From assembly GCF_035046485.1 (NCBI RefSeq), contig NC_085136.1:219980853-220044852 (forward strand): DNA of 64,000 bases. Reading direction: 5' to 3'. A model generated the notes under the pieces. That model searched no databases and was not told the DNA's origin. It worked only from the letters and a program-made list of their open reading frames with translations. This DNA comes from Aedes albopictus. Taxonomy: Eukaryota > Arthropoda > Insecta > Diptera > Culicidae. The first letter of the stretch is position 1. Each line of letters starts with the position of its first letter. A program made the translations under genes and the position numbers. Positions 54,789 to 64,000 of the stretch are shown here, one piece after another.

Positions 54789-55172
54789 CTACACGGATAT
54801 TTCATCCTGAAGCTCGTCAAATTCCACATAGTGTTGGTCGTGGCTGTCTCTGCTATCGGCAGGAACAAGCGCAAGGATTCGTTCATGGACCTCGGTGTAC
54901 TCCTTCTGCACTGCCTCCACTTTCTTAACATAGTGGCGGATCTGTGCCTCACTTAACTGTGGCGCTTCATCATCATCGTCAGGGAGGTTATTGAATAATC
55001 TAGTGAGCTTACCTTTTGCCAACCCGCGACGGTGAACGAGAACGCTTAGCTGCTCCGCCTGCGCCATCGCTGCTTCTAGGTTGGTTTGCTTCTTATCCTT
55101 CTTCACGCTGGGGGTTTGCTGGTTTTCTGCTGCAGATGGTGGAGCTTTATCCTTGCTCTTGTGCTTCGTCAT
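54789..55172 (-). CDS. BEL Gag N-terminal segment (127 aa, ends at in-frame TAG)
   Basis: Starts MTKHKSKDKAPPSAAENQQT and reaches DELQDEISV before TAG at 54789-54791. The next frame (from 54776) is in the same reading frame, so one TAG separates the Gag N-terminus from the rest. The segment is Lys-rich then acidic (NLPDDDDEAPQ), with predicted helix EAVQKEYTEVHERIL, as in BEL Gag leaders. The stop is either a nonsense mutation or a readthrough stop; its context is GTG TAG CTG. Confidence 0.75.
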   Translation of the reverse strand: MTKHKSKDKAPPSAAENQQTPSVKKDKKQTNLEAAMAQAEQLSVLVHRRGLAKGKLTRLFNNLPDDDDEAPQLSEAQIRHYVKKVEAVQKEYTEVHERILALVPADSRDSHDQHYVEFDELQDEISV

Positions 55173-55562
55173 GACCAGGGAATCACCGGAACATTTCGAG
55201 CCTTATGCCCGAACCAAACACGGAAAACAGCCAAGTCTATAATCACGGTGCTTGGGGCGGAAGGGTGTTCCCGGTCACTTTTTCACTGCAACCACTTCAC
55301 TTTTTCAAGATGGTGTTTTTCACGCTCATTCACCACTTGATTGGGCCGGCGACTTGTTCGCACATGCACACTTGCCAAGATGGCGTCTTCACTTCACTTC
55401 AGCTCGTATTTTTTCGGTGGCGAAGCACCAATTTCCACACTCGGCCGGATCACGTTTTTTTTCCAATTTCCACTTCGGCCGTTCTTCTTAATTTCCCCAA
55501 TTCTTCCGAAATTCCACTTCACTTAAAATCCATCGAACATCCGGTTCGGTAGGACCATTTTA

Positions 55563-55977
55563 TGTACGGTAGCGGACTGTATCGACCACGACGACGGAAC
55601 AACTTAACGGAGCGGAACCACGGGGAATTTCGGAGGAATTTTATTGTCTTCACTTAAAGGCACTTAGCTTGGTTAACAAACTATATTCACTTTTCCTCTA
55701 CATAGTAATTTAATTTGACTTTGAATATTTAACAAAAAATGACGAATATATCAACCGCTCGCGACGGACGCTAATACAATTCTGAAAATTTGCTCTCTGC
55801 GCGCTTCGTGCGCGCCAAATCCTCTTCTCGACCGCGCGCCCTTGGCGCGTCGGGCGCGTTGAATCCATCTCCCTTTCTCGTCGGTTGTGACTCGATGCGT
55901 TGCAAAAGCCATCGCAGCAATCGGGTAGCAAAGCACGTTCACAAAAATCTTCGAGCTGTCAGGATGCAGCCCGAACA
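55563..55977 (-). repeat. 5' LTR of the Pao/BEL element
   Basis: 415 bp. As the 5' LTR of a minus-strand element it should hold the promoter; no canonical TATA stands out on minus. Confidence 0.93.
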
Positions 55978-55982
55978 CCTTA

Positions 55983-56689
55983 CCTACAGCGAACGCAGCA
56001 GAGTATATAATGTATATGCTTAATTAAACTATAATCGAGCCTTTCTTCGTGTGCCTCATTTTACCCCCTTAGCAGAATAGTAGTACGGGAACAAGCTGGC
56101 GGTGCTTGTCGTGCCGTCTAGAACCCAGACGGTAGCCACCGTGGTAATTAGTCAATTGCTTTCGGTTCAGCTATTTTCCTAACGGCAAAGACGATGCTCA
56201 GACGAAGGATCAGAGAGATGTATCGCCATTCCGACACGGTAGGGATTTCTAGTTGATGTAACGGCTCATAAACACTAATGGAAGAGCACATTCCAAACAA
56301 GTGGAGGCGCACGATAGTGAGCCACAACACCACCAGGCACCAACTAGAGCAACCAACTACCAAAGGCGGAAGCACGTGTGAAATTGAACACATTGCTTCG
56401 AGTGTTTGGAATCCGATTGGAATCCGTGTTGGAATGTGCAGCGATCATTGCTTCTATCATCAATGGCGATGATTCCGTGCGGCCATGCAATGCAATGCCG
56501 CTGGAGGAGGATGCAATTCCGCGTACATTTTTTCCCCTTTTAATAACATAGGCGTAAGGAGAGGAAATGCAGACCCAAAATTGAATGGTTATAGTTGAAC
56601 AACGAACATTCATAATTATAGTTTAAGTCCCGTCGGGTGTTTTGAGCCCGTATGAAGTTGATTATCCATATTACCTTCTTTTCTCGATC
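55983..56689. other. Unassigned, probably host DNA
   Basis: Follows the BEL duplication and is the original right flank of the MITE at 48161-49436. Short frames only. Confidence 0.3.
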
Positions 56690-57945
56690 AGCCTAGATAG
56701 CTGTGTAGTGTTGGTAGCGATTGTCTCAATTGGCTAAGAATAACACTACGGACCGCCTGTTCCGGTGGTAAGAATCCACCAACAGGTGACCCCTAATTCA
56801 TGGTGTGATGCGGCTTTATGCTTACCGTGCCTAGGAATGAATGGCTAGGGGGGGTCTAATAAAAACCTAACCGCTAACGGAGCCTGTGGAGTACCAGGGC
56901 GCCCTCCACAGTATGTAGCCCCTACTGCACTAACCGGAGCAATGGTGCAGTGGACCTTGTGTTTCTCCGAGACAATCGGCTGCCCTTCTCTAGTCTCACT
57001 TGAGGCTAAATAAGGGCGGGATTATGAGGATGTTGTTAAACAGTTCAAATTTTCACCTATATGGTTTCGCATTATGCGATTTACACAGTGTATTCTGTGT
57101 ATCCTCGCCTTTGGCGCATGCTTTGGCTTTTCCAATCGATACTGATCTGGTTTTATTGCTGCTGTTCTTTGTTGTGCTGTTATTGTAAAGAGTTCAATCT
57201 TACCTAGTTTGGATAGTGGCTATGGTTAGGATAGCTCGGATCAATCTTCAGCATAAAAGAACAGCAACAATCAATATTAGCAGACTTATGCAAAATGGCT
57301 CAGCCCAAGTGGCCTTGGTCCAAGAGCCTTTCAGTTTGAGTGAAGTCAGTCGGTTAAATAAAATCCTTGCGAAATCCAAGGATTTCCGAGTGAACGCCAA
57401 ATGGCGATCTGACTTCCTCTGATAAGGAAGTTCTGGAATGCTTATTCAGCACACACTTCCCTGGATTTATGGATATTACATCTTCGGATGAACCAGATGT
57501 CTTTTCTTGTAGTTACGATTCCCTGGCCCCGGCAAGCAATCTTGTTTGGGTGTTTTCTTAGATATCGAGGGTGCCTTTGACAATGTGCCTTTCGATGCCA
57601 TATTGGAAGCCGTATGGAGGCATAACATATCTCCAACGATTTCCAATTGGATTCATCAAATGCTCAAAAACCGATACCTCTTCTCGACATTGCATCTGAC
57701 AGGGATTAGGGAATTGAGTGTTTGTGGATGCCCCCAAGGGGGAGTCTTGTCACCGCTTTTGTGGAATCTCGTAGCAGATACGCTATTGAGGCAACTCATA
57801 ATAGCGGGTTTCCTACTTATGGTTTTGCCGACGACTACCTAACATTGTTAGTTGGTATGTGTATCACCACCCTTTTCGACCTGATGCAAAGCGCCCTTCA
57901 GGTAGTTGTTGAAAGTAGAACACTGCAATTCGTTAAATATTAAGG
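56690..57945 (+). mobile_element. LOA-type non-LTR retrotransposon, internally deleted
   Basis: 5' UTR-like sequence (56700-57210; shared in part with 44200-44480), then an endonuclease start MVRIARINLQHKRTATINIS...VALVQEPF (57219-57422). A break follows, then a pre-RT patch KEVLECLFSTHFPG (about 57427-57468), and RT motifs GVFLDIEGAFDNVPF (57546), GCPQGGVLSPLLWNLVADTL (about 57725) and YGFADDYLTLLVGM in another frame (about 57820-57860). Most of the endonuclease and everything after the FADD box are missing. INLQH...QEP and IEGAFDN are typical of the LOA/R1 group; Aedes Lian is a LOA element. Confidence 0.75.
57546..57943 (+). pseudogene. LOA-type RT fragment
   Basis: Two overlapping frames (57546-57842 and 57722-57943) share one RT: palm motif A IEGAFDN, motif B GCPQGGVLSPLL, then a frameshift between about 57770 and 57820, and motif C FADD in the second frame. 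It ends shortly after motif C. Confidence 0.75.
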
Positions 57946-58879
57946 TTTTATAGATGTATGCTGATGTTTTCTACATTACAATTTCTATTCGGATAGGCGT
58001 GATGGAGCCGATTAATAGATCGCTGAAATCAAAGCTATCCATTACTGGTTGTGAAAGCACTAGAGCATTATAGAATAGAACAGATATTAGTATTTCCTGG
58101 CTACGCCACCGTGCTCACGCTGGAGTACAAATCGCCGTAATGTTCAGTGGGACGAATTGAATTGCATCGCAGAAAGATTGCAAGAATCGTCAATAATTTG
58201 GCACATTCCCGCGAATCGAGGCTGGTTGTGTGCTTTCGGTAAAATAAAAAAAAAATACACCTAGCTTGCGGAAGCTTTTGAAAAAAAAGCAACTTTTTGC
58301 CTCAGTCGCTTGATGTTCTGAGACTGCTTCGCTACGAACATCTGCACAAATTTGTAATAAAACCGTGCCCGCACATCACGTAGCAACTTTCGGTATCCGT
58401 GAAGTCAAAGCACCCTGACTCTTTCGGTTCTCAATATGGGGCAGCATCCTTTCGGAATCGCACCGGGGGATGAAGTGTACAAATTAAAATAAATATTTAT
58501 TTAGTAGCACTCACCGTTGTTGGTAGGTATCGAATAGTCCCGCCGAGTCTTTTTTTTACTTCCTTTCATCATATCCCCGTTGGAGTTAATTTGCATTCAA
58601 AGCGATAGGTGCAGGTGACGAGAAGGTGCAAAAAATGCGAAATGAAAGCTGAAGTGTGAATCGTTGGGTTTCGAGTCGATAACCGGCGGTTCGAACAAAA
58701 ATAACGAAAGGATACTGGTGAGATGCCGTTGAGGAATGAACGGAAACCACACATAATGGTTCTGCTAAGAGATTGAATCTGATACAAAAGTATGGTTTGG
58801 TGCAGAAACTTGCCAATAGAGTTACGAAACTTAGTCGAAATAAAATTGGTTTTTACTAAATACAAAATTATTAACTTCT
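57946..58879. other. Unassigned
   Basis: No supported gene; overlapping minus frames at 58569-58892 lack motifs. Confidence 0.3.
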
Positions 58880-59095
58880 CATTCTGGAGCACCCGTAGGT
58901 AAGGTAAGGGAAGGTAAGCCCAGTTCCCTGGGTTAGTGGGTTGGTGTCAGGCCCTGCGAGCCAGCCATAAAAAGTCAAGCACCGAAAAATCAACAAGAGA
59001 AGAATGCGAACCGATACCAACCCCGTAACGTGGGTAGATCATCTTAGAATGGTACGTTGCGGTGTAAGATCTACCAAATCAAATTTTGATCTTGA
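58880..59095 (+). mobile_element. Fragment of a non-LTR 5' UTR
   Basis: cccagttccctgggttagtg through gcgagccagccataaaaag, gaatgcgaaccgataccaac and cgtgggtagatcatc...gtaagatctaccaaat. The last part matches 44215-44280 (minus); the gaaccgataccaa string recurs at 59766 in the RTE. Likely a TE leader fragment. Confidence 0.45.
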
Positions 59096-59200
59096 TATTT
59101 ACCGTATTTTTAAATATTCCAAGATCAAAGCTTGATGCTCTTTCCCTTGTGTTTTGTAGTATTTGTGTTTCAATGTACTGCTAATTAACATTTTATTTCA

Positions 59201-59486
59201 GCAGGATTCAGGTAAATGTATCGTACGATATAAATAATATTTAAAAAATATGTAACTGTGGCGAGCGTTTCACTAATATGTAGCTTATTTGACGTACGAT
59301 GTTAATATTATTTTATATTTCAGATTATCAACCGAAGAATCTAGTAATTCAACCAAATGCCAACAAGATGACGGATGAATTGGGCAGACAACTGATTCGA
59401 AGCAGTCTAACAATGGTGTGCCTGAACGTTAACCAAGCGTATCCTTTGGAGTTTACCCTTCCACTAACAACACCCAAATTCCCGTG
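59201..59486 (+). other. Possible micro-exon plus exon of an unknown gene
   Basis: tttatttcag (59192-59201) is followed by caggattcag and then gtaaat, which would be a 10-nt exon (59202-59211). A second acceptor ttatatttcag ends at 59323, followed by an open frame DYQPKNLVIQPNANKMTDEL then GRQLIRSSLTM, in the phase the 10-nt exon would supply (QDS-D). The frame ends at TGA 59485-59487, where RTE-like sequence may already have begun. Unrecognised; weak. Confidence 0.25.
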
Positions 59487-59487
59487 A

Positions 59488-62335
59488 CACCTAGGCCTGA
59501 GAGATCGTAGAGTTGTCTACATTTTTTCATAGGTGTCCAAAGCTAACCATCCTTTCCCATTCCTCAGCAGTCGCAAGGACGTGGCCAGGACAGTGCTCGA
59601 CCATTGGAGGATTGCGTCAGTCTTGTCTAAGAGTCAGAGATTAGTCCCTAATCTTTGTGCTTTGGTTCGGACGGGAAGGAGGCAACCCTCATAACAGCGG
59701 TCTAGGACTGTACCACCTACGAATTTGTGCGACTCGCTTAATGCTAATGCTAAGAGCAGAATGTGAACCGATACCAATGGTGACGAAAAGGGACTTGCGA
59801 TTGGAAGCTCAGTACGTTGGACTGCAGATCTCTCAACTTCATCGGGAGCACACGCATACTCGCCGAAATACTGACGGACCGCGGGTTCGGAATCGTAGCG
59901 CTGCATGAGGTGTGTTGGACTAGATCTATGCTGCAGCTTAGTTGTATTATGTTCTATGTGAATCCTTATTAACATAGGACAACTATGCTGCAACCGGCAG
60001 TATGGTGCGAACGTTTAGAGGTAATCATATCTACCATCTACCACAGTTGCAGCAACATACGTGAGCTGGGAATCGCTTTTATAATGATGGGTGACATTCA
60101 GAAGCGCGTAATCGGTTGGTGGCCGATCGACGAAAGAATGTGCAGGTTGAGGATCGAGGACCGATTCTTCTACACCAGCATAATAAACGTGCACAGCCCT
60201 CACTGCGGAAGTACTGATGATGACAAAGACGCATTTTACGCGCAGCTCGAACGTGAGTACGATCGATCATAGGAGAACTAAACGCTCAGGTAGGCCAGAA
60301 GAAGGAATTCAGACCGACGATTGGAATGTTCAGTGCTCACCAGCTGACGAACGAAAATGGCCTACGTCTCATAGATTTCGCCGCTCCAAGAACAAGGCCA
60401 TTCGTAGCACTTTTTTCCAGCACAGCTTCGCGTATCGTTACACCTGGAGATCACCACAACAAACGGAATCGCAAATTGATTGATGGACGGCACTTCTCCG
60501 ATATTATCGAAGTCAGGACCTATCGTGACGCCAATATCGACTATGATCACTACCTGGTGATGGTTAAACTACGCCCAAAAATCGTTATTAACAACGTACA
60601 GTACCAGCAGCCGCTCCGATATGATCTAGAGCGACTGAAGTAACCGGATGTCGCCACTGCTGGAGTACAGTCAAAGCAGCCATCAACAACACAGCCGAGA
60701 GCACTATCGGGTACGTAGAACGGAGTCTACGAAACGATTGGTTCGACGAGGAGTGCAGAGCGGTTCCGGAGGAGAAGGACGCAGCGCGGGCGGTAATGCT
60801 GCAGCATGTAAGAAGACCAGTCTCTTCCGGGAGAAAAAGGACCGCCTGAAAGAGTGCTGGGAAATGGAACTGCTGTGCCGTTTACAAGAAACACGGAAGT
60901 TCTACCAGAAGCTCAACACATCCCGCAAAGGCTTCGTGCCGCAAGCCGAAATCTGCAGGGATAAAGACGGGCGCCTCCTGATGGACAAACGTGAGGTGAT
61001 CGTGAAGTGGAAGCAGCACTTCGAGGAGCACCTGAATGACGAAGAGAATGTAGGCACGGGGGATTAAGGCAGTGGAGGAAATGACTATGGTGGTGCATCA
61101 GAGGGAGGGAACGAGCGATCACCATTTTGAATGCCGCCTACAAAGTGCTATCCCAGATCATAAAGTAAATGAGTTCGTGGGACAACGGACCAGATCTTCA
61201 ACGTACGGCAAATCCTCCAGAAATGCCGTGAATACCAGGTCCCAACGCAATACGTGTTCATCGACTTCATGGCGGCATACGACAGTATCGACCTCATAGA
61301 GCTATGGAAAATCATGGACGAGAGCAGCTTTCCCGGGAAGCTTACCAGACTGATAAGAGCAACGATGGACGGTGTGGAAAACAGCGTAAGGGTTTCGGGT
61401 GAACTATGCAGTTCATTCGAATCTCGCCGGGACTGCGACAAAGTCATGGACTCTCATGCCTACTCTTCAGCATCGCTCAGGAAGGTGTGATGAGATGAGC
61501 CGGGCTCAACAGCCGGGGAACGATATTCACAAAATCCGGTCAATTTGTGTGCTTTGCGGACGACATGGACAGTATCACCAGAACATTTGGAACGGTGGCA
61601 AAACTGTACACCCGCCTGAAACGCGAAGCAGCAAAGGTCGGGGCTGGTGGTGGATGCTTCAAAAACAAAGTACATGTTGGTAGGCGGAACCAAACACGAC
61701 GGGATCCGTCTGTGTAGTAATGTTACGATAGACGGGAATACCTTCGAGGTGGTTGAAGAATTCGTCTACCTGGGCTACTTGCCAACGGCTGACAATAACG
61801 TGAATACGAAGGCACATTATCAATGCAAGTCGTGCCTACTACGGGCTCCACAAAAAACTGCGATCAAAAAAGTTTCACCCCCGCCGCACCAAATGTGCCA
61901 TGTACAAGACGTTAATAAGACCGATGGTCCTCTACGGACACGAGACATGGACGATGCTCGAGGATAACCTGCAAGCACTCGGAGTTTTAGAGCGACGCGT
62001 GCTAAGGAGATCTTCGGCGGCGTGCAGGAGAACGGTGTGTGGAGGCGCTGGATGAACTACGAGCTCGCTGCACTCTTCAGTGGACACAACATCATGAAAG
62101 TGGCTAAAGCTGGACGGATAGGGTGAGCAGAGTATGTTGCAAGAATGTCGGATAACAAGCCTGCAAAGTTGATGTTTGCTAACCATCCGGTTGGTAAGAA
62201 GCCGATGAGCGCATAGAGCACGATGGACGGACCAGGTTGAGCGTGATCTGGCAAGCGTTGGGCGTACCGACATCGGAGAGCTGCAGCTACAAACCGAGTA
62301 CCTATTATGTAAATAAATAAATGAAATATGCATTA
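59488..62335 (+). mobile_element. RTE-clade element, near full length but decayed
   Basis: In order: 5' leader (about 59488-59780), endonuclease remnant starting VTKRDLRLEA (59778), MGDIQKRV / GLRLIDFAA / DYDHYLVM patches (60080-60570), linker (60650-61070, RLQETRKFYQKLNTSRKGFV), RT remnants (FIDFMAAYDSIDLIELWKIM at 61256; FADDMD-like near 61555), thumb and C-terminus (61640-62330). The 3' tail is short taaa/atga repeats near 62305-62330. Many frameshifts and stops. The fragment at 16066-17395 belongs to the same family. Confidence 0.82.
61254..62330 (+). pseudogene. RTE reverse transcriptase remnant
   Basis: RT palm patch FIDFMAAYDSIDLIELWKIM (motif A) is in one frame. After frameshifts and apparent deletion of motif B, a C(V/F)ADDMDS-like box occurs at about 61550, then VVDASKTKYMLVGGTKHDGI and NTFEVVEEFVYLGYL, KTLIRPMVLYGHET in shifted frames, and WTDQVERDLAS-like end. 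Non-functional. Confidence 0.78.
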
Positions 62336-62379
62336 CATTCAGACCTGTTCACTCGTAATGGTGCAGAAGACAAAAGTGA

Positions 62380-62745
62380 AAGATCTCCATCCTGAGCTTT
62401 GACCACCAACGCCTTGACGTGTAGCCAGGTCAAATTTCAATCGGCTTGTTTTATTCTTTGTTAAAACTGAGTTGATAAACCTCTGCTGCAAAGTTCTGTT
62501 GGGCTCCAGTCTAAATCAAATTTGAAGCATTTGTTTCCACCTCCGCCTGCGTAGAGTGTGGCCGTCGACCTATCTCCACTATCACTTCCGAATTTCTGGC
62601 CCTATCAGCTTTTGATGACCACCGATGTTGATGGAGTTCCGTCACCATGCATGAAATATATACTGCAGGCATCTGTTGATGAAGACCTGCAGCCGTTGAG
62701 TGTTCTCCACTGATACAAACTAGGGTTCACTAGCAGCAGGCGATT
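62380..62745 (-). mobile_element. 3' fragment of the second RTE-like family
   Basis: Matches 19545-19900 on the same strand: gccaggtcaaattt, gggttccagtct-type, cctgcgtagagtgt, agcttttgatgac, atctgttgatgaagacctgc and gttctccactgataca in the same order. Only the C-terminal ~120 codons' worth is present, and no frame is open throughout. Confidence 0.7.
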
Positions 62746-62944
62746 GGAGTGGGCAGTCAAGACCTCTTTGGGTCCCGGGTCTCAGCGCGTTATGCGTGGG
62801 GACCCAAGTAACCGAAAGTTCCGCTTCCCATGACAAAATGCACATTTTTAAATGGCAATAGTGTCTTTATACTTATTTGAATCTGAAAAGTCGATATAAA
62901 CGTTTTCATGGATGATGATTTATATTTCTAGCCAAAATTCTAGT

Positions 62945-63737
62945 TACCGTCGTGCGGGACTTCTTTTTACACTTTTTCGTGATTTTTTAACTTTATGACA
63001 TTATAACTCCCAGAGTAGTGAATGGATTTCCACAATTTTTACACATAATAATTGTGAGTATGTATGTAGGATGTATGCAAAATTTGAACTAAATTCATCA
63101 ATAAACAAAAAAGTTGTTCATACACCAATCGGACACATCTCATATAGAACCAGATGGGGGCTACTTTGGACATTTTTATCTAAAACAAAATTGCATTTCA
63201 AATTGCAGGTTTATTTAGAAAACTACTTTGTACCAATACTGTAGTATACTATATCAGACATGATTTCAATAAATTTATGCGTTTGTAGATGGTTCCGTGC
63301 TACCTTTGGTATTATGAGCAGCGTGATATTGCTATATAAATAGCCTGGAAAAAAGGACCATCAATCCTTTATATAGGTGAAATGGTCATTTATAATGTAT
63401 AACGATACAAATATTCGATTGTATATGCTACGTTGATATATTTTGAATGAATTGATCAACCCTTTGAAATTTATAAACTGTAGAAACAATGCTTACAGAC
63501 CAAATGTTCTGATACGTTATGTATATTTTATTGATTTATTCGATGTATTTTCGCGCCCTGCCAAGCAATAAACGGTCTGTTTGAAAAATAATTTCAACCA
63601 AATGGAGGGAATACTATTGCTTCGTAATAGTCCCAAAGTCATCAAACAAATTTGAACCATATTTCGAATTCAAAAAATCCATATTCGAAAGTGTCCAAAG
63701 TAGCCCCCCATTTCAAAAGTAACCCCGCACGACGGTA
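62945..63737. mobile_element. TA-flanked MITE, 789 bp
   Basis: Element 62947-63735 has ends ccgtcgtgcggg inverted and bounded by TA (62945-62946, 63736-63737). A second inverted pair inside (gggggctactttggacat at about 63157 and its partner at about 63690-63707) repeats the same theme. No ORF. Confidence 0.8.
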
Positions 63738-64000
63738 TTTTAAGGTTGCAGCCAAAAATTCATGACAATCGAGTCGCTAGAAAAAGAGATTTTGATCCCT
63801 AAACATGATTATTTTGTATGAAAAACGGCTCTGTCTTTATACTTTTTTCTCGCACTGTAGTAGTTTTGGCGCACTTTTTCGAGTGTTTTTTTTTTCATAC
63901 CGATGGGCATTGAGTTGTCGCGACATACTTTGAGTATCGCGGCTCGAGCTTCCGGGCTCGGAATGATCTTCCAATCCTATCGCTGATATGCAACGTCATT
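63738..64000. other. Unassigned
   Basis: Nothing supported before the window ends. Confidence 0.3.

Larger units (their letters stand above)
49434..55982 (-). mobile_element. Complete Pao/BEL LTR retrotransposon, 6539 bp, with CCTTA duplication
   Basis: Two LTRs (49439-49853 and 55563-55977) appear identical over 415 bp; cctta lies at 49434-49438 and 55978-55982. The internal region on minus starts taaaa then tggtcctaccg (primer-binding-site position, tRNA not identified) and ends in a ggggggtgga polypurine tract (49863-49854). Coding order is Gag, zinc knuckles, aspartic protease, RT, RNase H, integrase, as in BEL/Pao. No env-like ORF. Identical LTRs indicate a recent insertion, although the coding region has three lesions. 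Confidence 0.93.

Noticed and set aside
55551..55562. Identification of the BEL primer tRNA
   Set aside because: The tggtcctaccgaacc string is in primer-site position, but I could not match it confidently to a tRNA 3' end.
49434..55982. An endogenous retrovirus with an envelope gene
   Set aside because: The coding region ends with integrase directly before the polypurine tract; there is no env-like ORF.
1..64000. CRISPR arrays, bacterial operons or riboswitches
   Set aside because: No regularly spaced short repeats and no prokaryotic gene organisation; the content is eukaryotic transposable elements.

Overview
This window looks like repeat-rich intergenic and intronic DNA from a culicine mosquito, most likely Aedes. 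The evidence is a Feilai-like tRNA SINE, a tRNA-Met-derived SINE, R1-, RTE-, LOA- and Jockey-type non-LTR retrotransposons, a Pao/BEL LTR element, and many short AT-rich inverted-repeat transposons with TA, TTA/TAA, 5-bp or 7-9-bp target duplications. No bacterial gene, CRISPR array or viral genome is present. Species is inferred from the repeat repertoire, not from a diagnostic gene.

Layout. 1-6.3 kb: 3' part of an R1-clade element abutting a decayed RTE copy, a minus-strand tRNA-Met SINE, and a nearly complete minus-strand RTE element with an open 711-codon RT frame. 6.3-8.4 kb: unassigned DNA including a GC-rich LTR-like block. 8.47-10.65 kb: a 2.2-kb element with ~640-bp inverted ends. 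10.6-13.1 kb: unassigned DNA with a Feilai-like head. 13.8-14.8 kb: three phase-compatible exons of an unrecognised minus-strand gene, with a MITE inside one intron. 15.5-17.4 kb: an RTE fragment interrupted by a SINE and by a solo-LTR-like insert. 17.4-21.1 kb: further RT tails and a TA-flanked MITE. 21.78-24.67 kb: a 2.88-kb Transib-like non-autonomous element whose ends are RSS-like (CACAGTG, then an A-rich nonamer) inside CGACG target duplications. 24.7-33 kb: MITEs, a retroposon with a 24-bp target duplication, and a Jockey-like 3' end.

33.0-39.8 kb is the most unusual region. Five related units, three on minus and two on plus, form an inverted duplication. Most carry a CCAAT and/or TATA promoter. 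Four end in a 16-nt 6-bp/4-nt hairpin followed by a CAAGAG-type box, the layout of a replication-dependent histone 3' end. I could find no histone protein in them.

40-49.4 kb holds LTR-like GC-rich blocks, several MITEs, a LOA 5'-UTR relative, and a 5'-truncated R1 insertion with a 15-bp target duplication. 49.43-55.98 kb is a complete Pao/BEL element (minus strand) with identical 415-bp LTRs and a CCTTA duplication. It landed in the last bases of a TA-flanked MITE. Its coding region is broken by an in-frame TAG and a one-base frameshift, and its RT motif reads YVDN. 56.7-62.7 kb holds a LOA-type fragment, possible small host exons, a decayed full-length RTE and another RT tail. The window ends with a TA-flanked MITE and unassigned sequence.

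The pieces do not form a pathway. They record nested insertions, so the useful relationships are which element sits inside which, and which copies share terminal or internal motifs.
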